Of a stretch of DNA of 64,000 nt, positions 17,742 to 25,614 are shown piece by piece. The position numbers were made by a program, and so were the translations under genes. Under the pieces are notes generated by a model that saw only the letters and a program-made list of their open reading frames with translations, was not told where the DNA came from and made no database searches. Numbering within the stretch: the first letter of the stretch is position 1; each line of letters starts with the position of its first letter. The stretch is from Paenibacillus xerothermodurans (lineage in GTDB: Bacteria > Bacillota > Bacilli > Paenibacillales > NBRC-103111). The stretch is from positions 248,001 through 312,000 of the forward strand of contig NZ_NHRJ02000002.1 in assembly GCF_002220865.2 (NCBI RefSeq). Direction: 5' to 3'.

Positions 17742-17976
17742 GTATAGCTGTGGCTCACGTAACCGTATCGTCATCCGGCTATTCTTCTCTCTCTCACTCC
17801 ACCTCGGCAGCCAACTGTATGGCTGTGGCTGCACGTAACCATATCGTCATCCGGCTGGCTGCTTTCTCTCTCCATCTCCTCGTCCGGCATCCAGCTGTAT
17901 GGCCGTGGCTCCACGTAACCGTATCGTCATCCGGCTATTCTCTCTCCATCTCCACCTCGCGACATCGGCATCCAAG
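17742..17976. repeat. Three degenerate tandem repeats of 75-80 bp upstream of xerS
   Basis: Three head-to-tail copies begin at 17742, 17817 and 17897, each opening with GTATGGCTGTGGCT or a close variant, then CACGTAACCGTATCGTCATC, then a CT-rich tract. They occupy the middle of a 628-base gap (17526-18153) that has no other recognisable gene. Copies differ by substitutions and small indels, so the array is not recent. No conserved open frame runs through all copies. Confidence 0.8.
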
Positions 17977-18153
17977 TGTGTGTCCGTCCACCCGCCGCAA
18001 ACGGCATCCTACCAGATGCCTTCTCGTGCACTGCACCACATCACATTGGCCAAGCTCCATGCAGAGTAGCACAACTTTCCATCCAGTGGCCCCTGCTTTA
18101 TAATAAAACTGTGCGCTTATTGTCGCAATCATTTCACCCGAGGTGCTGAAGCT

Positions 18154-19233
18154 GTGAACGTATTAAAAGTGAAAGACCGCCAAGAACTGGACAAAAAACT
18201 TCCGTTGATGCCATGGTACGTTGAAAAATTCATCAATTATAAACTGCCCGACTTGTCTCCTTCCTCTTTGTTGGAATATTTGCGCGATTACGAGATGTTT
18301 TTCTCGTGGCTGTTGGCCGAAGGGCTCGCTCAAGCAGACTCCTTGAAGGAAATACCGATTGAAGCCTTGGAGAAGCTGCATATGGAGAGCATAGATAACT
18401 TTCGTATGTTTCTGTTGACCCGTAAAACAAATGCAAACAGTAAAACTACCGTTGCCCGCAAACTGTCTTCCCTCCGTTCGCTGTTCCATTATCTTAGCCA
18501 AATTGCTGAGGATGAGAACTTCTACCCCTTGCTGAAGCGCAACGTGATGGCCAAGGTTGAAATCAAGCGCGTTTATAAACCAAAGGACACCGCGGCGAAG
18601 CTGGAAGGAAAGCTGCTGCAGGACAACGAAATCCGTGAATTTTTGCAATATGTTCGCATAGGCTACGGTGCGGATGTATCAAATAACAAGCAGGCGCTGT
18701 ATTCGTACCATAAAAATAGAATCCGGGATTGCTGTATTGTTAGCCTGATTCTGAATTCGGGCCTGCGCGTCTCAGAAGTTGTAAATCTTAATATAGACGA
18801 CCTTGACATGAAAAAGCATCTCGCCCACGTTTATCGGAAGGGTAAAAATGACGAGTCATTCAAAACACCGGTATACTTTCGACAGGAAGCTGTGAGGGAT
18901 TTAACCAGATACCTGGAACTGCGCAGCGTGCAATATAAGGCGCCGAAAAAGGAGAAAGCACTCTTTCTCGCCATCGCCAACGGAAAACAAGAAGGTGAGC
19001 GCATGACAAAGCGGGCGATCCAGGAGATGGTCATCAAGTACGCAAAGCGATTCGGCAAACCTTACTTGTCCGTACATAAGCTGCGGCATTCGTTTGCGAC
19101 CGATTATTATATGCGCAACGATTTGTACAAAACACAAGAGCAGCTTGGCCACGCCTCACCGGAAACAACACAGATATATGCCCATTTGACCGACAAAACA
19201 ATGGCTGAAGCAATTGATAAGCGGAAAAAGTGA
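18154..19233 (+). CDS. xerS: Tyrosine recombinase XerS
   Basis: 359 residues. The N-terminal SAM-like domain (about 20-150) is followed by the catalytic domain with all expected residues: Arg205 in SGLRVSEV, Lys in the GKNDESFKTPV beta hairpin, HKLRHSF, LGHASPETT and nucleophile Tyr342 in TQIYAHL. The length and the N-terminal PWYVEKFINYK match XerS, the single Xer enzyme that resolves chromosome dimers in streptococci and occurs in Bacillales. The start is GTG at 18154, about 8 nt after GAGGTG. It is flanked on both sides by tandem repeats. Chromosome resolution or element integration are both possible. Confidence 0.9.
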   Translation: MNVLKVKDRQELDKKLPLMPWYVEKFINYKLPDLSPSSLLEYLRDYEMFFSWLLAEGLAQADSLKEIPIEALEKLHMESIDNFRMFLLTRKTNANSKTTVARKLSSLRSLFHYLSQIAEDENFYPLLKRNVMAKVEIKRVYKPKDTAAKLEGKLLQDNEIREFLQYVRIGYGADVSNNKQALYSYHKNRIRDCCIVSLILNSGLRVSEVVNLNIDDLDMKKHLAHVYRKGKNDESFKTPVYFRQEAVRDLTRYLELRSVQYKAPKKEKALFLAIANGKQEGERMTKRAIQEMVIKYAKRFGKPYLSVHKLRHSFATDYYMRNDLYKTQEQLGHASPETTQIYAHLTDKTMAEAIDKRKK

Positions 19234-19246
19234 TTATGAACTGTGG

Positions 19247-19440
19247 GTGCAGTCAGACGCCATGCGCAGCGTTTCATCGCACGGTGCCGACCCGCGCTAT
19301 GGAGGCGTGGAGAGCAGCGCGTGAGCGGCAACCTTTATCAATCTGCGAGTGCAGGCAGACGCCGTGCTCGCAGTTTTTCGTTGCACGCCGCCGACCCGCG
19401 CTAATAGATCGCGTGAGCAGCGCTTGGCCGGCAATAGCGC
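19247..19440. repeat. Two tandem repeats of about 102 bp downstream of xerS
   Basis: Copy A starts at 19247 (GTGCAGTCAGACGCC) and copy B at 19349 (GTGCAGGCAGACGCC). Both share a GCCGACCCGCGCTA core and a CGCGTGAGC segment near the end. They fill most of the 356-base gap between xerS and the antitoxin gene. They are not related in sequence to the upstream 75-80 bp repeats. Confidence 0.75.
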
Positions 19441-19589
19441 ATGTGGCTAAGACACCTGCGTCGCCAAAGGGCGTACGAGACGGGCTGAATTTTGGCGTAG
19501 AACCCCTGAAAATGCCGAAAATACACGAATATTGTAACGGATCATTCATTTTTCTTGTATCATGGTTTTTCGTGATGGAGGTGCAACAA

Positions 19590-19919
19590 ATGAGCATTAC
19601 CAAAGTAAACCTGCAAAATAAGCTGGAGCGCTGGAAGCAGATGGCGAGTCAGCTCATTTCCGGCTCGGAGGAAACCAGCCACAGCATCGAACTTGACCCT
19701 GCCATACTTGACAAATGCCGCCTGGCAGCGGAAGAACGGCAAACGACGGTCAACCACATTGTGAATGAAATTTTGGAACAACATTGGCTGAAGAAGAACA
19801 ATGAGCTTCCTACGATGATATCCCGCGAGCAAATGGATCGTAATCCCTTATTCTTGTTGGATGCGCTGACGCAGCGAGAACTCAAACCGTTTGGAGAGAC
19901 CCAATATGAACAATCTTGA
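19590..19919 (+). CDS. Ribbon-helix-helix antitoxin-like protein
   Basis: 109 residues. The middle part, HSIELDPAILDKCRLAAEER followed by TTVNHIVNEILEQHW, has the strand-helix-helix pattern of ribbon-helix-helix DNA-binding proteins; the C-terminal tail would wrap the toxin. ATG at 19590 follows GGAGGTG by 6 nt. Its end overlaps the PIN-domain gene by 14 nt, the usual arrangement of an antitoxin before its toxin. It probably represses its own promoter. The family is not one I can name precisely. Confidence 0.75.
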   Translation: MSITKVNLQNKLERWKQMASQLISGSEETSHSIELDPAILDKCRLAAEERQTTVNHIVNEILEQHWLKKNNELPTMISREQMDRNPLFLLDALTQRELKPFGETQYEQS

Positions 19920-20373
19920 ACAATTGAAGTATGAACAAGCCGTATTCGTCGACGAAACCGCGTTCGCGTCATTTATGGACCCCACGGACCCGTATTACGC
20001 GAAGGCCCGCTCATTATTTTTGGATTTAGATGATCTGGAAAGACCGCTAATTACCACCAATTATGTTTTAGTGGATGCCCATCAATGGTTGAAAAATCAA
20101 TGTGGCTATGAGCACGCACAATTCTTTCTGGACACACTCGAGAAAGCGTTAGCCAAAAATACGCTGACCATCATTTCCGGTTGCCCTGAATATGAACAGG
20201 AGTCACGTCGCTTGCTCACCGACTGCCCCGACCTTCGCTTATCGCTCAGTGAGGCATTGACTGCAGTGGTTCTCATCACACACCGGATCAAACGAATCTT
20301 CACGTTTAATCCCAGCTTCATTTTCCTCTCCAAACTGGACGCAGGTATCAAGGTCATGCCGAGCATAGTCTAG
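19906..20373 (+). CDS. PIN-domain ribonuclease, VapC-like toxin
   Basis: 155 residues with a PIN-domain pattern: first acidic residue in VFVDETAFASF, the second cluster near ITTNYVLVDAHQW, and the C-terminal LSLSEALTAVVLITHRIKRIFTFNP, which aligns with the usual T/S-D-A and FTFD segments. The third acidic position is Glu instead of Asp. These enzymes cut tRNA or rRNA. ATG at 19906 has GGAGA 8-9 nt upstream and the gene overlaps its antitoxin. Toxicity is inferred from family and context. Confidence 0.75.
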   Translation: MNNLEQLKYEQAVFVDETAFASFMDPTDPYYAKARSLFLDLDDLERPLITTNYVLVDAHQWLKNQCGYEHAQFFLDTLEKALAKNTLTIISGCPEYEQESRRLLTDCPDLRLSLSEALTAVVLITHRIKRIFTFNPSFIFLSKLDAGIKVMPSIV

Positions 20374-20408
20374 TCGACTATTTAGCACGTTAATAATCAA
20401 AGGAGCAG

Positions 20409-20495
20409 ATGTTGCTTTTTTCATCGGTACCATTAGTGCTGGTTGTTTTACCGGTTGGTGCGCTAATAGGGCACCACACTACAGGCAAAAAGTGA
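20409..20495 (+). CDS. Possible 28-residue hydrophobic peptide
   Basis: AAAGGAG lies just before ATG at 20409 (3 nt gap) and 6 nt before the in-frame TTG at 20412, so TTG may be the true start. The peptide has one hydrophobic segment (PLVLVVLPVGALIG) and a basic tail HHTTGKK. Its stop codon runs directly into an intrinsic terminator at 20494-20520, and it lies 35 nt after the PIN toxin. Site, frame and terminator fit a real small gene, perhaps a membrane peptide co-transcribed with the toxin-antitoxin pair. No homologue is known to me. Confidence 0.45.
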   Translation: MLLFSSVPLVLVVLPVGALIGHHTTGKK

Positions 20496-20520
20496 GCCGC
20501 TCAGCGGCTCCGATTTTTTT
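20494..20520 (+). terminator. Intrinsic terminator of the toxin-antitoxin operon
   Basis: GAGCCGC and GCGGCTC form a 7-bp GC-rich stem with loop TCA, followed by CGATTTTTTT. Typical Rho-independent terminator. Confidence 0.85.
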
Positions 20521-20610
20521 ACTCCAGGATTATTCTTTCGCATCTGTCATATCGATAAACAACACCCTGCTCACAGGAAAGACTTCTCCAGAAAACTCTA
20601 AGTAAGCGGA

Positions 20611-21174
20611 TTAGGACTTCAAAACATCGTGATCTACGTATCGCTCACCATTCAATTGACTGATTACGTTAACCGCAACCTTGGCACCGTCACCCGCAGT
20701 GATGATTGTGTGCACACTCACTCCCGCCGCTGTGCCTGCTGCCCAAATGCCATCTACGGAAGTTTTGCCTTCAGCATTAACGTCATAAATTGTTTTGATC
20801 CTCGGCTCGGTCCCCGGCTTTGTCGCCACTCCAATAGACTCCGCCAGATCAGTTAAAACACCGGTTGCAAGGATGATATATTTCCCTTCATAGCTGCCTG
20901 CTTCGGTGGATACGGTGAAGCCTTGTGCGGTGCGTGAGATTTGCGTCGCCTTTCCCTGGACGAACTCAGCGCCAAATTTTGCAGCCTGCTTGCGCCCCGT
21001 TTCCAATAGATCAGGACCTGATATTTCTGCGACCCCGTAATGATTCTCCATCCATGCTCGTCGGGTCATGCTTTGATCACTGTCGATTACCAATGTCTTC
21101 TTGCCCGCTTTCGCCAAAAATAACGCTGCACTCGCCCCTGCCGGACCAGCCCCGATGATAACGATTTCATACAT
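20611..21174 (-). CDS. Short FAD-dependent oxidoreductase without NADPH domain
   Basis: 187 residues. The N-terminal FAD motif VIIGAGPAGASAALFLAKAG and the ILATG motif are intact, and the C-terminal DGIWAAGTAAGVSVHT matches the FAD-side motif of thioredoxin reductases. The central NADPH domain, including the CxxC pair, is missing as if neatly removed: thioredoxin reductase is about 310 residues. It must use another electron donor or act as part of a complex. ATG at 21174 has AGGAG 9 nt upstream. Such short flavoproteins occur in Bacillales, so it is more likely a family than a deletion. Confidence 0.8.
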   Translation of the reverse strand: MYEIVIIGAGPAGASAALFLAKAGKKTLVIDSDQSMTRRAWMENHYGVAEISGPDLLETGRKQAAKFGAEFVQGKATQISRTAQGFTVSTEAGSYEGKYIILATGVLTDLAESIGVATKPGTEPRIKTIYDVNAEGKTSVDGIWAAGTAAGVSVHTIITAGDGAKVAVNVISQLNGERYVDHDVLKS

Positions 21175-21415
21175 ACATAACATCTCCTCTCATATTCTGA
21201 ATATGTGGAAGTTGGAATAAACTAGCTACCTTAAATGGTACACATGCACAGATTTAAAGTCAAAGCCTGAGTGCTAAATGACTTCCAATTCGTTAGCATT
21301 GTATCTATTTATACACATTAAAATTTTAACATGTAAAGTAAAACATATCTTGATTTCGTGCTGTACTGCCATGTACACTGAGAAGATTAAGCACCAGATA
21401 AGGAGAATTTTACCT

Positions 21416-22339
21416 ATGAATTTGCGATCCCCGTATGTTTTACTAGTCACTGCTACCTGTCTCTGGGGCGGTAATTTCGTGGTGGGAAAAGTACTCGTCA
21501 CTGAAGTGCCTCCCATTCTATTAGCCACTATACGCTGGTGCATCGCTCTGTTGGCGTTGGTGCCTTTCTGGGGTCGCGCGATGTGGTCACAGCGTAAGAT
21601 CATGACTGCTCATTGGAAAACGGTGTTATTTTTAGGGCTGACCGGTGTGGCTGGGTTCAACACACTTACATATGTAGCGGTGCAGTACACAGGATCGATC
21701 AATGCTTCACTGATGAATGCCGCAACACCCGCTTTAATCATTCTTATCTCAATGGCGGTGCTGCGCGAAAGGGTGAGCGCGACTGTAATTCCTCCTATCC
21801 TGTTATCAATAGTGGGTGTGCTATGGATTATCAGCCGGGGAAGCTGGCAGGCTTTTACCAACTTAACGTTCAACGCAGGTGATTTATGGATGGTGGCTGC
21901 CGTGATCTGCTGGTCATTTTATTCGGTCGGTATGAAGAAAGCCGCCGGTAAATTCTCAGCGAATGCATTGTTTTTTTGGCAGATTGTGGTGGCCGTGATT
22001 GTTCTGCTGCCCGCAGCAGTTATTGAGACTGTAGTACGTCAACCGGAACTGCATTTCTCCGTGGGGCTCATCTCGGGCTTACTGTTCATCGGTGTACTCG
22101 CCTCACTTGTTGCCTTTACCGCGTGGAACCAGGCGATCGCCATGATCGGACCGTCTCGCTGCGCCGGCTTCCTGAACCTAATTGCTTTGTTCAGCGCCAT
22201 TTTCGCGCTAACGTTCACCGGTGAGCGAATACATCTATACCACCTGCTCGGAGCCGCGCTAGTTCTCGCTGGCGTGTATGCCAGCAACCGGGCGTTAAAA
22301 GCGGCACCGAACCCCAGCACCACTCGAGTCATGGACTAA
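21416..22339 (+). CDS. EamA-family (DMT) transporter
   Basis: About 307 residues with ten predicted membrane segments arranged as two EamA repeats; the opening LLVTATCLWGGNFVVGK is typical of the family, and the second repeat ends with LGAALVLAGVY. Members export metabolites or amino acids. ATG at 21416 follows AGGAGA by 9 nt; an open frame extends further upstream but without a site. Single gene with a possible terminator at 22344. Substrate unknown. Confidence 0.88.
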   Translation: MNLRSPYVLLVTATCLWGGNFVVGKVLVTEVPPILLATIRWCIALLALVPFWGRAMWSQRKIMTAHWKTVLFLGLTGVAGFNTLTYVAVQYTGSINASLMNAATPALIILISMAVLRERVSATVIPPILLSIVGVLWIISRGSWQAFTNLTFNAGDLWMVAAVICWSFYSVGMKKAAGKFSANALFFWQIVVAVIVLLPAAVIETVVRQPELHFSVGLISGLLFIGVLASLVAFTAWNQAIAMIGPSRCAGFLNLIALFSAIFALTFTGERIHLYHLLGAALVLAGVYASNRALKAAPNPSTTRVMD

Positions 22340-22343
22340 CACT

Positions 22344-22367
22344 GCCGCCATAGGCTGCTATTTTTTT
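22344..22367 (+). terminator. Probable terminator of the EamA gene
   Basis: GCCGCC pairs with GGCTGC (one G-T wobble), closely followed by TATTTTTTT. Short stem but good T-tract, 5 nt after the stop codon. Confidence 0.5.
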
Positions 22368-22438
22368 CGTTCTAACAAATATGCTAATACAACACAAGCC
22401 CGAGCTTTTTTACTCTTTGATAAGGGATGATAGAATCA

Positions 22439-22924
22439 ATGGTTAACAACCCATGGGTACGATTAGCACAAGCGGAATCCGAGCAGGAGCTGGTGGAGCT
22501 GCAAAACGACGTACGCGCCGGCGGATACTCGGCTTTTCATCTACTGCTCGAGGGATGCAAGCGATCCCTGAAAGAAATGCAAGATGACGAGGTGGAACAG
22601 CTGCAGCGGCAGTTAGCCACGGCCAGACGGCTGTTTCCGGACCCCGGTGCATTCAGCCCTTCATGGCTGCACATCTGGACAGAATTGGAACAGATGCTAG
22701 CGATAAAGTCCCGCATAATGCGCACGATTTCAAAAGAGAATCGGGACGGCGAGTGGCAGGTGATACTCGATAACCCGTACACGATCCACGAAGTAGTGTG
22801 CCATCCCGGTCTTTCCTTTGGTGAGGCGGCCTATTTGTACAGTTATTTTCGCCCGGGTCTGGAGAAAAATGAATATCTACGACTGCAAAAAATTCAAACC
22901 ATGGTAACTGATGTCGGTTCTTAA
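22439..22924 (+). CDS. Hypothetical protein
   Basis: 161 residues, mostly helical, with no membrane segment or known motif. It reads as a helical bundle: EQELVELQNDVRAGGY, then EVEQLQRQLATARRLF, then a C-terminal EAAYLYSYFRPGLEKNEYLRL. ATG at 22439 is preferred since AAGGGATG lies about 10 nt before it, while ATG at 22427 touches the site. Stands alone between the EamA gene and convergent minus-strand genes. Not recognised. Confidence 0.7.
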   Translation: MVNNPWVRLAQAESEQELVELQNDVRAGGYSAFHLLLEGCKRSLKEMQDDEVEQLQRQLATARRLFPDPGAFSPSWLHIWTELEQMLAIKSRIMRTISKENRDGEWQVILDNPYTIHEVVCHPGLSFGEAAYLYSYFRPGLEKNEYLRLQKIQTMVTDVGS

Positions 22925-22930
22925 CGAGCG

Positions 22931-23215
22931 CTAGCCCGGGGTGTCCTGTAAAAAGCCCGAGTGTTCGACACCGTACAACGTCTCTCCCATGGTGTGTACG
23001 CCACACTTCAGTTTCGTATGTCGAAACAATTCCGTTCCTATCGACTCTTGCGGTTGCCCGGGAAATGTAGCATCGGCGGGAAATAGCAGACACCACACAC
23101 GTCGTTCGGGCACGTACATTGATTCGCTTTCACACATCCTGGCCGCCACGAACGAGTTACCATGCAAAGAGTGATGCGTTTCCCTCACGTCTTTATATTC
23201 TGGCCCATACCGCAT
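22931..23215 (-). CDS. Possible hypothetical protein overlapping the YdjM-like gene
   Basis: 94 residues, ATG at 23215, 23 nt inside the end of the upstream membrane hydrolase gene. The translation has natural composition (SMYVPERRVWCLLFPADATF, with two cysteines) rather than the arginine/serine excess of shadow frames, and it fills a 268-base gap that is otherwise empty. The site before ATG (GGGAAAGAGTGA) is moderate. I do not recognise it; it may be a genuine downstream cistron of the YdjM-like gene. Confidence 0.4.
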   Translation of the reverse strand: MRYGPEYKDVRETHHSLHGNSFVAARMCESESMYVPERRVWCLLFPADATFPGQPQESIGTELFRHTKLKCGVHTMGETLYGVEHSGFLQDTPG

Positions 23216-23975
23216 TCACTCTTTCCCGGAAACCCTCAAGCAGTGATAGAGCCTCTGCACCCGCGGGCGAGACAAACGCGGTCCACATGAGAAAGAAAGT
23301 CAAGCTGATGCATATGCTCTCAACCAAAAACCCGCTAAACTTACCGGTGCTCATCAACGGTACACGCCACTTCCATTTCAACGGAGGCAATGGTTGAATC
23401 CCTTGTTTTGTCAGAACATCGCACAGTAGGTGCAGCGAATATGAGATCACGCCGGATGCCCAGAACGAATGGCCGAGCCGGCCGGACGCCACATACAGCA
23501 ACCCGCCCCAAATCAACACCCCATACATCGAATGGGTTAATCCCCGGTGCGGCAGCACAGCGCATACCATCAGCAGCGCTCCTATCGTTAACCACCACGG
23601 ACTGAGGGCGAAGCCTATGTAAAGCAGCAGCCCGCCTATGGATGCCATTAGCAGCTGTCGGAACAACCGTTGGTGCACTATACATACAGCGATCATCATT
23701 ACACCAAGGCCGTAGCTGTACGGGGTGTAAAATGACCGATAATAGGAATAAGCCAAAAAGCCGACGCCGAACGCCACCAAAAGCAGCTTGAGTTTGCTCA
23801 ACAGCCCTTTTGGCATGGTCTTCTGCAGCAGCAAACTGTTCGGTTCGTCAATGTCGGGCAGCAGGGAGCTGATTATGGCTACGGCTGCAGAAGGCAGGGT
23901 GATGCCCTGCCCCGTGAGACTAAGGATAGACAGGGTCATACCCGAACTCACGATCAAGTGCGTTCTTCCCATCAT
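23193..23975 (-). CDS. YdjM-like membrane-bound metal-dependent hydrolase (DUF457)
   Basis: 260 residues with several membrane segments and the family's histidine/aspartate motifs: MMGRTHLIVSSGM at the start, SSLLPDIDEPNS, and HRGLTHSMYG and SLHLLCDVLTKQG later. This is the YdjM/LexA-binding inner-membrane group (DUF457), often SOS-controlled. ATG at 23975 follows AAAGGATG by 11 nt. A degenerate LexA-like site lies at 24062-24075. Enzymatic substrate unknown. Confidence 0.85.
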   Translation of the reverse strand: MMGRTHLIVSSGMTLSILSLTGQGITLPSAAVAIISSLLPDIDEPNSLLLQKTMPKGLLSKLKLLLVAFGVGFLAYSYYRSFYTPYSYGLGVMMIAVCIVHQRLFRQLLMASIGGLLLYIGFALSPWWLTIGALLMVCAVLPHRGLTHSMYGVLIWGGLLYVASGRLGHSFWASGVISYSLHLLCDVLTKQGIQPLPPLKWKWRVPLMSTGKFSGFLVESICISLTFFLMWTAFVSPAGAEALSLLEGFRERVNAVWARI

Positions 23976-24061
23976 GCGTCAATGTACATCCTTTCCGATG
24001 AGTTAGGGCACGGAGCACAATCCCTTTTAATAAATATCATACCACATTTTCCACCTTTAGG

Positions 24062-24075
24062 CGAACATATATTCT
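24062..24075 (-). promoter_or_regulatory. Degenerate LexA-like box upstream of the YdjM-like gene
   Basis: CGAACATATATTCT differs from the symmetric SOS box CGAACATATGTTCG at two positions, both in the second half. It lies 87 nt before the gene, overlapping a possible -35, with a TATGAT -10 near 24038-24043 on the minus strand. Weak by sequence; mentioned because E. coli ydjM is LexA-regulated. Confidence 0.35.
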
Positions 24076-24114
24076 TATGCTGAGGTGAATCCAGCGCACA
24101 CAGGACCGCAGCAA

Positions 24115-24142
24115 CAAAAAACCGCCTCCAACGAGACGGTTT
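24115..24142 (-). terminator. Terminator of the MATE gene
   Basis: On the minus strand ACCGTCTC and GAGGCGGT pair (one G-T) around loop GTTG, followed by TTTTTTG. Lies 24 nt after the MATE stop codon. Confidence 0.75.
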
Positions 24143-24165
24143 CTCTGATACGACGGCTCCGTATT

Positions 24166-25545
24166 TCAAGCGCTCTTGCTCTCCATCATCTTCGCCTCCC
24201 GCCAGTTCCCCCAAACGTAATAGCAGATCGACAACACGATCCCGATGCTAAAACCTATCGGAAAACTCCACCAGATGGCGTCCAAGCCGTATTCCGCTCC
24301 AAGGTAATAAGACAGCGGAATCCGCACGCACCAGAGCGCCAAAAAGGTTGTCAATAGCGGTACCATCACCGCGCCGGTCGCCCGAACAACGCCCGACACC
24401 ACGAATGTCACGCCGAACAGGATAAACGCCCACAAGGTGATCGAGTTGATCCGCATCCCGATTTCAATCGCCTCCTGCTCCTGCAGGAATAGACTCAGCG
24501 CTTCCCGGTTGAACAAATAGATCAACCCTACCAGCAACCCCGTCATGATGAAATTGATCATAATACCAATAATAGTTGTTTTGTGCACACGGTCCCAGTT
24601 TCCGGCCCCCACGTTTTGCGCCGCAACCGTGGATACCGCGCCTCCGATGGCCATCGCCGGCATTTGAATGTAGCTTGACAGCTGCATCGCCGCTCCAAAA
24701 GCGGCAGTGGCGACGGAGCCGAAGCTGTTAACCAGATTAATGATAGCCAAAGCACTAGTTGACACAATTAACATCTGCACTCCCATGGGCAGTCCCTTTT
24801 TCACCAGCGCGCCAATGATTTGAGGATCGAACCGCACGTAGTGCAGTTCAGCCCGGGTGAGCCGGAGGAAATGCTTTCTCATGTACAAATACGCGATCAG
24901 GCAGCTTAGGCTGACGAACTGGGCAATTACCATAGCCATAGCGGACCCGGCAATACCGAAAGCCGGCACCGGCCCGAGCCCGAAGATGAGCAGCGGATTC
25001 AAAGCGATATCAAGCGCCGTCGAAATTAGCAGAAAGTAAAAAGGGGTTTTTGCATCTCCCGCCCCGCGCATAACCATCATCAGAACGTTATAGCCGTACA
25101 TGAACGGCAAACCGATAAAAATTATACGTAAATACGATGTTGCGTAGCCCAGCGAATCGGGAGGTGTATGCATGCCCTGCAAAATGTAGGGCGACAAAAA
25201 TAACCCGAGCACCGTAATCACTATAGCAATCCCTATGAAGAACAAAGCGCTGGTCCCAACCACCCTCTTCGTCTGCCGTTCATCTTTTGCGCCCACGCTC
25301 TGCGCTATCAGTATGGTCGCCGCCATACCGAGGCCAAAGACGAGACTAAGCAGGAAGAACATGATGTTATTCGCATTCGATGTGGCTGCGAAAGCGCTCT
25401 CACCCAGGTAGTTGCCTACCCAAATGGCGTTAATAGTACCGTTCAGCGACTGCAGCACGTTGCCCATCAACACCGGCAGGGCGAACCATATTAACCGTTT
25501 GCCGATGGGGCCTTCCGTCAGTGCGGTGCTCATGTGGTGAGCCAT
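24166..25545 (-). CDS. MATE-family multidrug efflux transporter
   Basis: 459 residues with 12 membrane segments in two MATE repeats; the first begins LIWFALPVLMGNVLQSLNGTINAIWVG in pieces typical of the DinF/NorM group, and QNVGAGNWDRVHK marks the second repeat (the first has QSVGAKDERQTKR). It exports cationic drugs or metabolites in exchange for sodium or protons. ATG at 25545 has GGGAGAG 6 nt upstream; the longer frame to 25590 has no site. It lies 69 nt from an MFS drug exporter on the same strand, perhaps one transcription unit. Confidence 0.9.
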   Translation of the reverse strand: MAHHMSTALTEGPIGKRLIWFALPVLMGNVLQSLNGTINAIWVGNYLGESAFAATSNANNIMFFLLSLVFGLGMAATILIAQSVGAKDERQTKRVVGTSALFFIGIAIVITVLGLFLSPYILQGMHTPPDSLGYATSYLRIIFIGLPFMYGYNVLMMVMRGAGDAKTPFYFLLISTALDIALNPLLIFGLGPVPAFGIAGSAMAMVIAQFVSLSCLIAYLYMRKHFLRLTRAELHYVRFDPQIIGALVKKGLPMGVQMLIVSTSALAIINLVNSFGSVATAAFGAAMQLSSYIQMPAMAIGGAVSTVAAQNVGAGNWDRVHKTTIIGIMINFIMTGLLVGLIYLFNREALSLFLQEQEAIEIGMRINSITLWAFILFGVTFVVSGVVRATGAVMVPLLTTFLALWCVRIPLSYYLGAEYGLDAIWWSFPIGFSIGIVLSICYYVWGNWREAKMMESKSA

Positions 25546-25614
25546 CCTCATCTCTCCCTTGGAAAGTGAAAGGCAGGCCGCCCTTCTCATCTCAATGAAA
25601 TGAACCGCAAAACA

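Noticed and set aside
17742-17976. CRISPR array
   Set aside because: Repeat units are 75-80 bp and directly joined; there are no unique spacers and no cas genes.
19230-19589. N-terminal extension of the antitoxin gene back to 19230
   Set aside because: The extension is encoded by the tandem repeats and has no ribosome binding site, while ATG at 19590 has a good one.
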